From positions 1,054,001 through 1,118,000 of the forward strand of contig NC_063988.1 in NCBI RefSeq assembly GCF_932276165.1: 64,000 nt of DNA, in the 5' to 3' direction. Shown here piece by piece: positions 47,301-58,600 of the stretch (the first letter of the stretch is position 1; each line of letters begins with the position of its first letter). Both the position numbers and the translations under genes were made by a program. The notes below the pieces were generated by a model, which searched no databases, was not told where the DNA came from, and was given only the letters and a program-made list of their open reading frames with translations. This stretch comes from Plutella xylostella. Its lineage: Eukaryota; Arthropoda; Insecta; Lepidoptera; Plutellidae.

Positions 47301-47910
47301 TAGGTATTTATATAATATTATGTGTTCATAGGGTAAATATGTGGAATCTGTATCTAGAAAAATAATAATAAAACGTATTCTCAAAATGGTTTTAGTGTAC
47401 TTAACATCGAAAACCAATAAATGACCTAGTAGCTAAATATATTGCATTTCATTATTGCACAAACATTAGTACCTCATCGTAAACATAGGTAGGTACATCA
47501 GTCATGAAAGTAAACAATCAGATCAATATAACATACTTAGTGCCAATTTCTCCACAGTCGGTTATCTAACCGACAGGGATCGATTTATAAATTAAACGTC
47601 ATCTCCATATAAAATTCATGACAGATGTGTCAAAGGTCAACTACTACTCCCTGGTTATGCTCTAACCGACTATGGAGAAATTGTCACTTAACAAAATAAG
47701 GGTTTAAGCATAATCAAATGGACTGCGTGAAACGTGAGAGATTCTAGATCTATTTATTCTACCTAAACTTTAATGGGAATTGCCAAGAAGGTAACAGTAT
47801 GTTTCTTTAAATCATGTTTCACTACAAATTGTTTATACATAAACCTACTAAATTATTAACGTAACATATGTACCTAATTATTGCAGTCGCGAATGGAATT
47901 GTGGACATAA
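44345..47910 (+). CDS. small Tyr/Ser-rich protein, unrecognised; first exon broken by a MITE
   Basis: The acceptor tctttgcag at 44317 precedes ATG 44345 (accaccatgagc, a strong start). Coding blocks are 44345-44571, then 44825-44867 after the MITE, 45351-45470, 46061-46207 and 47887-47910. Without the MITE the phases join to 186 aa (about 22 kDa). Landmarks are MSSLYKSYLSTVPKYRSSLV, TDSDIDYNRYKR, LLHSHLDAFPRGYLASLRDY, the charged helix RRSRILEEKHLARMRRKYEE, and the end SRMELWT. There is no signal peptide or membrane segment. Composition and size recall insect thick-filament proteins such as myofilin, but that is only a guess. As sequenced, unspliced reading stops inside the MITE after ...ALSSPRIL. 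Confidence 0.65.
44572..44821. mobile_element. 250-bp MITE inserted in a coding exon, 3-bp TSD
   Basis: The TIR cccccgtattttgtaact (44572-44589) is mirrored at 44804-44821. Flanking CAG at 44569-44571 and 44822-44824 is the target duplication. Taking out the element and one CAG restores an open frame through to the donor cgg|gtaagt at 44867. Confidence 0.85.
45498..45524. repeat. (AAAG)n microsatellite
   Basis: About six units of aaag followed by an A/T-rich run, in the intron after the exon ending at 45470. Confidence 0.85.
46230..46431 (+). mobile_element. Lep1-like Helitron (202 bp)
   Basis: The third copy of the family, in the intron just after the exon ending at 46207. It starts TCTAACTAATATT and ends CCTAG. 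Confidence 0.85.
46592..46667. other. 76-nt nested hairpin
   Basis: gtggaaagacatctga pairs with tcagatgtctttcac with one bulge. An inner stem acccttat / ataagggt follows. Pre-miRNA-like in size, but a small MITE is equally likely. Confidence 0.5.
47025..47085 (-). mobile_element. SINE word in reverse orientation
   Basis: ggaaggagacccgtgcccca then gcagtggggacgtaatgggt is the reverse complement of the words at 36755-36800. Confidence 0.65.
47539..47690. mobile_element. foldback MITE, copy 2
   Basis: agtgccaatttctccacagt at the left, and ccgactatggagaaattgtc then act at the right, are inverted arms. It lies between exons 3 and 4 of the small plus-strand gene. Confidence 0.75.
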
Positions 47911-50900
47911 TTATCATTCATAATATTATTATTATTATCTAGATAACAATTGGATAAGTATAAAATAAATTGATTTACATAATAGTTTGTTCGTTTATTT
48001 ATGGCAAAATACCTTCTCAGCTTAGAAATTAATTTACAGATTAACTAATTTAAATAAAAACTATATTTTTGGTAACATAACGCATAAGGTACGCTGTTTG
48101 AAATCTATAATGGCAAACTATACATTTCTACCGTTAGCTATCCAAATTGGACGAATATTAATACAAGTATCATTAAAAAGGCAATCTTAAGTATAAATAC
48201 AGTATTTCACAATATTGTATCTGAGCTTAACTACACTTTTCTCGTTCACTCCAAAGAACATTACAATAAGTGCGAAAAGGACAGCACAAGTACAATAGAG
48301 GCAGCATCACATGAACCGAAACAAACATATCGACTTTACATTTTTGAAATTCACAAAATCAACAAAAATATATCCATATAAATGTAAACATAAATATGTT
48401 AATAAAATCAAACCCAAACAAAAAGCGCTATTCTACGGCCATGCTCAGTTAAACTATTTAAAAAAACTTACCCCAGTTTTTGCTATACAGAGGATTTACT
48501 CTAACTTTTTGACTTCAACATTTTGCAGCATAAGAGTAGTAGTTTTGATTTAACGCTTCGATACTGAAGGTCATTCTACTATACTCAACCTATGACCTTG
48601 AACGTAAGTGAGTAGGAGGCAAGGTTACTACAAGGCCTTGAATAATTTATGCTACATGAGGGTGCGTCGCCGTCGGTATCGGCAATGAAAATATAAATTG
48701 ATCACGCAAACGGCATACACTAAAACATGTAATATTATGAACAGGAAACATGTTATATGGTATAGTCGGGGGCAGAGACAACTGTGTCCGTTCCGTATCT
48801 CTGTTACTCTGATAGTATTAGGAGGGATACCTTGAAATGTATTTCAATAAAAAATCTTAAATGTGCCACGATGTTTCTGGGATAAGTTACAACATAAGTT
48901 ATGAGTAAAAGCGATATTTAGTACAATAATAATGTCGACTATGAATATTATGCGCCACTGAAATACTTGATATGCGCTAAGTGCATTCAATATCTACTAA
49001 AATCAATTCAAGATCTTTTCGAAAAACTGCTTATTTGAAGAATAATACTTTTTTTGTAGATAACGTATAAACTTAACAGATTAACACGCAAATTTTATGT
49101 ATTACGTATTTATATAAAATTAATTTAAATAAATTAAAACATAATACATAATTATTTAAACGCCACTAATAACAAAACAAAACGAAAGACTGGATACAAC
49201 TTCACACAAACACACAGCACAAACATCGAAGATCAGATCACACACATGTGACACACGGTCACATGCAAATTTATATCAACGAACATCGCATCGAGCCTGT
49301 TAGATCACACAACCTCATCCAGTCTTAGCTCTCATTCACACGCCTACGTGCCTAACTACGCTAGCGTCCGAAATCTACGCACTAACAACCTTATTTAATA
49401 ATAATAATTACTTATATATAACTAAGGTTAGTCAAGAACATTTTCATTTAGAATATCATTTTCGAACCGTGGACTTGGCTCAAAATATGAAAGTAATATG
49501 TGTAATTAAAATTTTGTTTACAGGTTAAAAAAATACAAATTAAATACTTTGGATGGTTATGCCGCAAGGATATTTATGGGGCACGAGTAGGAACTTCTAA
49601 TAAATAATACATAAAATAGTTGCCGTAATAGCTACTACGATTTCGCTACAATACTATATACCTATAGCTTTGAAAATTTAAAGCTTTATATTTATACTTT
49701 TACTAGCTACTAAAAGTGGAGAGTGTGTACTTATCATTAGCAAAAGGAAGATAGCAAGAGCATACACAAAGAAAGGCGTGCAAAGTGCTGAACCAGAGAC
49801 ATAAAGAGATATGAAGTTTAGTTGACCAAAATAATATTGGCCATGGATATAGGCAAAAATTGGGGAGGTGGGTGTACTTTTAATTGACATGTATTAGCAC
49901 ATATATTTTAAAGACAGAGTCATGATATAATTATTTAGATAATATTATAATGGTGAGCACAACACAGATTAGGAATATTACTTAAACTATTACTTATGTC
50001 AAATTATGTTAAAATACACATACTCAGCCATAGTATTAGGATTTTAATAAACTTGATAATATCCTGAATGCAATGAATGCAGTTGTAATTTTATGCTCAA
50101 AGTACAATTTAATAAATCCGTACCTAATACTTCCTCACTCCAAGGATTAACAAGGTGAAAGTGTCAAGTTTATAAAGATACTAGATAGTATGTACTACAA
50201 CCATATCTGTTGTAGTGATTTTAATGCATAATTTGACATAGACATAAGACAGCGTAGTTCATAAAATTACAAAGCACAGAAAGGCAATGAGCCACAGAGA
50301 AGACCAGACAGAATGCGGGAAAGGGATAGAATATAATCTACTATAATTATCTCTTTTTATATCTCTTTCGAAGGCTCCCCTGATATGCATACGCGTCGTA
50401 TACAAAAATAAACCACTCTGCACCTTAATAACAACTCTAAGGTTTTCTACTTTGCACTTTAATCCCTAGTATTAGTTTCTGTCAGCCGATATTCTCGCTC
50501 TGAGGGCCAAGAGGTTTTACTTAACCGATCGAGTACCTAGTGAAAATCGACTCCAATTTAACTATATAGGCGCGGAGCTAGTGCAGCGCGTATACCGCTA
50601 GGTGGCGGTAACTCTCCCGCGCTATACAAATTCACGTTTACCCGCTATTACTCGAACGAAGTAACTTGCTCTCCCCATGCAGTATGTTGTGTGCTTTACT
50701 TTTTATTTTCCACGTAGAGTATTTACACGCGGATCAAATGAAAAAACTACTGCCAAAAGGCTCCGCCAAAACTGTGAACCTTAATTTTTTTACTAATTTA
50801 TGACATATGTTTCGGTAAATCGGGTAACATGTAACAAAGTCACATGCTTCATTGCCTTCTAGTGTTCTGTATTAGCATTTTTTAAAATCTAACTCTGAAT

Positions 50901-52685
50901 TGACTTGTCTAGGTACTTAATAACATGCATATACCGCCTATAATATTGTCTTTCTTACATATTATGCCATAATCACGGATGCAAAATATTATATCATAAA
51001 AGCAAAAAGCGTTTCTTTGTTTTAATAGTCGTGAGCACTTAGATCTATCTGCTTATTACATACTACAATGTATTATTCGTAAAACCACCACCAGTCTCAA
51101 AAAAATACATATTAAAATACCTACATACGTACATAATAATATTATATCCTTATCCTAAAAGTATATTTCATAAGAACTGATAGTAGTTTCAAAAAATATA
51201 TGATAAAAAATTATGTAAATAATACCATCACAAAAAGAGATTCGAACATCAAAATTAATCACAGAAAATAATCACCTTCAAATATTATTAGAAAAGGAAT
51301 ACACTATCAATTAAATTACCATCGTTCCAATCGCGATATCGTTACAAAAATATATATCGTCACTATATATTTTTAATATTGCAAAAAAATATATAATTAA
51401 AGTTACAAATCTTACAAATTACAAACATCAACAATTCGTTTTTAAACGGTAAGCAATATGATGACTAAAAATGTATGTACCGAACACTTGGCAACATCAG
51501 TCGTTATTTGTATTGCGATAAAATCTATAATCGCACCATTATTGCCAAGTGATACGACTTTCCTTGATATTTACTCGGGGTTGCCAGCTACGTAGTGATT
51601 TTATGGATGACTAAATTTATATATTTTTTACAAAACTGCAACTTTTGTCGAGTTTTAACAAAAACCGTTGCAAAGTTTTGTAAAAAAAATATCGTCACAT
51701 AAATAATTGTGCGAAGTTGATTCGCTGATATAATAATATTTAGTTACAAAAATGAATAAAGCGTTGTGTCAGACTCATTAAGTAATTAACAACAAGTGAC
51801 TGCAAGCACGTCCCTAGTACATGTCCCATTGATACTGAACTGAGCTATCTAGTCTATATTTTAGGGCAACCCCGTTAAAGCCAAATTTTCCGGCCATCTG
51901 TAGAAGGTTTGGATGTGAAAGCTTTCACAAGTTTCAATGCAGGTTTTTAGCCCTCCCGTTTTTATATGTAAATGGAAATATATCATATCTTCTGCATTGT
52001 CACATGTATGTACCATAAAGCATCTTTACCCCACTACTGAAATACAAATGGCCAGTTAAAAATACCTAATGACTATCTATTATAAAGTTTAAGAGGTGAC
52101 AATCCTATAAGATATTTGTTAATATTTATAATTTAAATCTGATTATTATACCGTCGTTAATTGATACCAATGGATGGATAAGTTACATGTTAATATAATA
52201 AGTTTTCGTTTGAGTTAGGGTTGTCACCTCTTAAAATCCTTCGGTAATATCTACAAATGCTTAAATCTTATCTCTCTCAATGATTACAAGCTAAGTATTA
52301 TGTAAAAGCACGGGCTCTTAGGCAACCCTACAACCGTCCACCGATCCGATTCATACGATAAAATTGTTTTAACTTCTTGATATGTCCAAATCCTTTAAAA
52401 GTATGTTAAAATTTTGTTCTTACAATTCCGAAGGGGTCATGTTTTAGCCAATGGGTGAAGATGTGTGTTGTGAAATTTTAAATTCATACCAAACAACCGT
52501 AGCCTCTCACAACCACGCAGCCGCCATCTTTGGCGCTGTCATTCGCGTTCACAGACTACGCTGACAGCTGTCAAAGTGACAAGCAGTCTTCACATGTAGA
52601 GTTCGACATCGACCCCGTCGGCTAACAATCATGACTGCGACGAATCGGTCCGGTAGAGGATCCTAAGGTTGAGGATGGATGAGAA
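47911..52685. other. long AT-rich stretch between two convergent genes
   Basis: It holds the 3' UTR of the small plus-strand gene (from 47911) and the 3' UTR of the Ig/FN3 gene (up to 52685). No ORF of interest was found. A repeat with the words gcgcgtataccgctaggtgg and gctatacaaattcacgttta (about 50570-50650) is related to 20630-20690. Confidence 0.5.
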
Positions 52686-55600
52686 TCAGACTCTCCGGGG
52701 CTTGCCCGGGCCGGCGCGCTCGGCGGAGCGGATGATGGACGCCGCGCTCTGCGGCTTGGGCTCCGTGTCCAGGAAGCCCGGGTTCAGGATTATGTTCGGA
52801 ACCAACTCCATCCCGTCTGGGTCCTCGCTATAATCTACTTTTGAGGTTATGACAGATACCATAGACAATTTACAATCCCGCGATTGAAAATTAATTTTGT
52901 AAGTATTACATGCCGTTATTTAATAAAGTAATAAAATTAGCCGTGGTAAAAATGTAGTTAGTTTTTTACCATACGTACCCGCCACCAGCAGCACCGAATG
53001 TTGAATGTTAGTGTGTTAATGTGTAGCCCGCAGTCCAAGCGTGCGATCCAAGCGAGTGCGTTTCAGAAAGAGAGAAGAAAAAAATCAATGAATAATCAAG
53101 TAATCAACGTACCGCAGAATAATGATTCAAACTGCCATCACTACTCTGTGGTTTCTCGGTTTCAAAGCCAAGATAGAAGACATGCGAGTAGATTCAAAAA
53201 TCGAATGAAAACGCTCTAGTCTATTAAAAAGCTTTCTTTGTATCGGTTTTGTACAAAGCATTACTTCTACTTCCGGTATGCGGATTTATTAAATGATCGT
53301 TATTGTACTCGACTAAAGTCTATTATGCAAGCGAACGCGTGTGGTTGGTACTTTATTGGCTAAAATCTACTGTTAATCTGAGAGCGTTTTCATTAAGAGT
53401 TGATAGAAGAATTATGTAGGTACTTATAGAAATACAAAATTCTTCATCTACTCGATAGATCAGTGTTTGGCATAAAAAAGCACAAAAGTAAAGTAAGTAG
53501 TAAAATTAACAACCTTGGTTTTATTTATGTACTTAATGAAAACGAGTTATGGACATTTTGATTATCTGTACATTTTTGTCATAACCTGTGTATATCGGTA
53601 GAATGCAATACAAATCTTTTTGGCACATATTTTCCGTCGAAATTCATAAATACTATATAAGAAATACCATATAAGGTATGAAATACGTTATAAAATGTCC
53701 ATAACCCATAATCATTTCACATTATAGCTCTAGGAAAAGGGAATATAAATTCTTATAATATATAATCGTAGGTTTGTATATAAGTACGATTCATATAATG
53801 CTGCCTCATGTTAAGTAAATATGTAGTAAATTCTGAAAGGCCAAGTTTTAGTAGTAATAGTCCCTACGAAGTTATACTTTGTGATTTGCTACATATATCT
53901 TTGTGTATATAGTTAATGGTCCGAAGAAAGTGTGGTCCTAAATATCATAAGAGGAATGTGGTTAAGGCCTTAAATTTATGTCTAAGTGGAAAAAGTATTG
54001 CTAGTGTTATATATTTTAAAACGATTTTACTATAGAAATAGTAAAAATTAGGCATTATTTTAAATACCTATGTGCAATCACATAATAATTTATGGAATAT
54101 GATTAAAGATGTCTTTATTAAACTTGACTAATTTATTAACGTAACGGTAATGAATGAATAATAATGTAATAATTATCAAGATCAATAAACTTTATAAATT
54201 TATCTAATTGAATTGAGATTCATGATTTTTTAAATTTCTTTTTTAGTTTTTATACTATTAATAACAATTGTTTATTTATAACATCATCGAAATATGTAAA
54301 GCTATTTGGCAAGAATTTTATAAGCTAAAGCTTGCTTAGATAATATGATCAAACAAGATTTAATATATCGTTATTTGTTGGGATAAAATCTTGTTTGATA
54401 TAAATATTTATAATTCTATAATCTAAAATTCTTTAAAAGAGAGAATTATCTAATTGTTCTATTCAGCTTTATTTGCATTTACTCGTATAATTGACATCCA
54501 GTAGTTATGTTTGGTCCGTAACTCTAAAGATTTAAAAACCATTTTGCTTAACAATAAACTAGTAACTTTTCTGTTTTGGTAACTATGAGCAAAGTTTTGT
54601 AATATATTATGGCATATTATATATTTTTGGTATTTTCATATAATAAATATAGCACCAATATGTGGCGTTATTGGTTAATATTTCAAATTATAATAAGTAT
54701 ATTAATGTTGTAATATCTACATGCACAATTGCACATTGCGCATGTATGTGCATATGTTTGGTTTATAACGAAATAAACCTACTTTTTTTAATTAGGTATA
54801 TATTTTTTAACTATTCTTAGATAATATCATATTAAAAAAGTGGAGTATCGCGATTTTATAGCTCTATGAGAAAAAACAATCTAATGCAAGCGATCTCAAT
54901 AAAATATATTATCTGAATATTTGAAAAAGAAGTATTTCATATCAAGTGAAGGGATACATTCTAAAATGCATTTGAAATGAATATACCTACTTTACCAATA
55001 CTGTTAAAACAATACTGTTTTGTTAAATCTGTAAAATTTAAAAAAATGCTAAATCTAATATTGCCTAAATCTATGGAAGTGCATAAAGCGAACAACCATC
55101 TTTTTTCTATAATATTTAAATGTATGTTTTTGTCTTTTTATTTTTATTACAAATAGCGAATGCACGTAAAAATTGAAATGCATATTGCATTTTTTTAGTA
55201 ACGTTGACGCTCATATTATCTTATCAAGGCATTATATTCATTTAATATGACGATTGAATTATTTTATAAAGCTTTAATACTATATAACGAATTACTATGT
55301 TAAAAAATTGTTTTGGTGTCTAGACTTCCTTAGTCTAGGCACCAAAACTGAACTGACTTCCTAGGACCATAAAGTTATAGACCTACTGTACTTATACGTC
55401 TACTAAAATGTAATATTGCACTAAATTGCAAAAGAGAGCTTAAAATGAGGGTGGTAAGATCTGTTTTTGGTGTTTCTCTTCGCTGCCTCGCCGTTCATGC
55501 CACTAGTGCCGGACCTAAGATGGAATCTGTATTAGAGTGGGATCTGACAAATTACCTATACATTTAGTGTCTTAGTCAGTTTTTAATCATATCGGTGACA

Positions 55601-58600
55601 AACACAACAGCTAGACTTGGGTCTGTCGCCGTGGTTCAAGTTATAAATAAATAAAAAAGGATATCAAACTTAAAATCTAAAGTACTTTAGTTTTCTATTG
55701 TTTTGGGATAGACCACACGGCGGCGGCATTTTTGGGTGTCCGCTCAGCGCACCGGAGACCCTAAGGCTACGGCCGGACAGGCAGGCGGCTTGCTTAGAGT
55801 CTAGCGAGTCATCTAGCGAGTAGCTTAGTAAAACAAACGTTCTAAAATGGGTACACTACATAATTCCGAATTACTTTTTTACGAATATGAAAATAACGAT
55901 TTTTAAAATTTCGAATTTCATAGTTCCGAATAATTCACAATCCCGAATTTTAAGTTTCCGAATAACGAAAATCACGAATAGTTTATAAACGAAATTTCAA
56001 ACAACACATTTATTAAAATGACGAAAGTCAATTTTCCGAATATTATTATTTCGATGTTTCAAATGTACGATTTTTTACTATATCGAATTGTTAAAATTAC
56101 GAATCCCGAAGTTTTAATATTCCGAAAATACAAATTCCCGAATGTTTCTTAGTTAACAAGAAATGGTTATATGAATAATGCAGCATAATGCGTATAAAAA
56201 CAATATTTTATAAGCTATATTATGTGAAACGCTCCGATCCGCTTCGCTGCGCTCCGCTTTGTTTTTCGATATCTATGTGCACCTAACACGCTCCTCCTCG
56301 CTTTGCTCGTCGTCGCACCTATCTTTAGGTTTAGGTCCTAAGGTTTTTAAGTTTAAACACCATAAAAGTCCTAGCAATTGTTTTGCTCTAAATTTGAAAC
56401 GCTCCGCTCCGCTTCGCTGCGCTCCGCTTTGTTTTTCGATATCTATGTGCACCTAACACGCTCCTCCTCGCTTTGCTCGTCGTCGCACCTATCTTTAGGT
56501 TTAGGTCCTAAGGTTTTTAAGTTTAAACACCATAAAAATCCTAGCAATTGTTTTGCTCTATATTTGAAACGCTCCGCTCCGCTTCGCTGCGCTCCGCTTT
56601 GTTTTTCGATATCTATGTGCACCTAACACGCTCCTCCTCGCTTTGCTCGTCGTCGCACCTATCTTTTGGTTTTGGTTCTAAAGTTTTAAAGACGTTTATG
56701 TTTTTTTGTCAAAATCACGAATTATCATATTTCCGATCGGGATTTCACTTTTTCGTGATTATAATAAATCGGTATTTTATTTTTCGTATATTCAAGTAAT
56801 CGTATTTTTTAACATTCGTATATTTAACAATCGTAATAACAATATTCGTGATTATAATATTCGAAATTATAATTTTCGTGATTATTATAATTCGGTATTA
56901 AAAAAAATCGGTATTGCAATATTTCGTAAATTACATATTCGGGGTTATCAAATTCGGAAAAAAGTTTTTCGGAATATTTGGGTGTTCCCTTCTAAAATCT
57001 TTGCGACCAGCTTTGTGTGTTATTGTCGGGTAACTCTGAAATTTTGCAATAAATATTTTATTGGTACTGCAGTATTTTTTGTCATACCGTAGTAGCTTAG
57101 TGACTCGCTAGGCTCTAGTCGCTAATCAAACATCCTGCGAATGGGGCCTTAGCCTAAGGCGCTCCGCTCACTGCACTAGAGTCGAGGCGGCGTCGCGGCG
57201 GCGGCATCAACAGGCGCGCCTTACCAATCTATAAGCGAGCCCAGATTTACACTTACTGAAGAAGTCGTGACATAAGTAGAAACACAATTCCCCGCGCTTT
57301 AAAGCCGCCGCCTTGACTCTAGCTCCTAGTGCTCACCGTCGCTGCGGCACTCGCGGCACAGCTGCGCGGCGGTCCCGGCCGCCAGCACCGCCAGCGCGCC
57401 CAGCACCACGCACACCGCCGCCAGCCACGCGCGAGGGTCGAATGTGTTCTCTAGGCTCTTAGCAAGCCACATGCCTGCGGTGTCTTAGCCTATGGCGATG
57501 CGCTGACTGTAGGAGAGTCGAGGCGGCGGCGACAAAATTGGCGCGCCTATGTTTTCTATATGCGAGCTCATATCTACACTTACTGAAGAAGTAGCTTAAC
57601 GCCGATGCCGCCTAGACTCTACCAGTGGGCGCTCGCCTTAAGTCTGTTTTATAATCATAGATACTAAATTGACACATTTTGAACGGTTCAGCAGCAGTCG
57701 ATTGTCCCGCGATTAAGTGATTTATCGTTCTATTAGCTTCTGAACTGTTCATAATCTGTCAATTCAGCATCTCAGATTCAAAACCAGCCGTATTAAGTGT
57801 CTAGCATCGCCCTCACCGTCGCTGCGGCACTCGCGGCACAGCTGCGCGGCGGTCCCGGCCGCCAGCACCGCCAGCGCGCCCAGCACCACGCACACCGCCG
57901 CCAGCCACGCGCGAGGGTCGAACGTACACGCGCCTGAGAGGAAGTACTCTAGGTACTGAGCAAGCCAGATGCCTCTGGTGTCTTAGCCTATGGCGCTCTG
58001 CTCAATGTAGGAGAGTTGAAGCGGCGTTCCGGCGGCGGCGAGAAAGAAGCGCGCCTTACCTATCTATATGCGGCGCTTACTGAAGAAGTAGAAACAAAAT
58101 TAAAGCCTCCGACACCTTGACACCGCCTCGACTCTAGCAGTAAGCGCTCGCCTAAGGTCTGTTTTTTAATCTCAGATACTAAATTGATAGATTCTGAACG
58201 GTTCAGCAACAGTCTATTGTCCCGCCAATAGAACGATAGGTCACTTTATGAACGTTGCCGATCTGTCAATTTAGTATCTATGATTCAAAAGCAACCGTAT
58301 CAAGTGTCCAGTATGACCCTCACCGTCGCTGCGGCACTCGCGGCACAGCTGCGCGGCGGTCCCGGCCGCCAGCACCGCCAGCGCGCCCAGCACCACGCAC
58401 ACCGCCGCCAGCCACGCGCGAGGGTCGAACGTACACGCGCCTGAGAGGAAGTACTCTAGGAGCTGAGCAAGCCACATGCCTGTGGTGTCTTAACCTAGGG
58501 CGCTCCATTCATTGCAACAGTCGAGGCTCCTATATGCGAGCCCAGATCTACGCTTAGTGAAGAAGTCGAAACACAATTCCCTGCGCCTTAAAGCCGCCTC

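Noticed and set aside
53000..53219. 73-aa plus-strand frame MLNVSVLMCSPQSKR
   Set aside because: No domain, no coding bias, and no splice or promoter context.
56259..56799. Repeated 65-83-aa frames starting MFFDIYVHLTRSS or MFCS
   Set aside because: They arise from the 170-bp core repeats of element F2.
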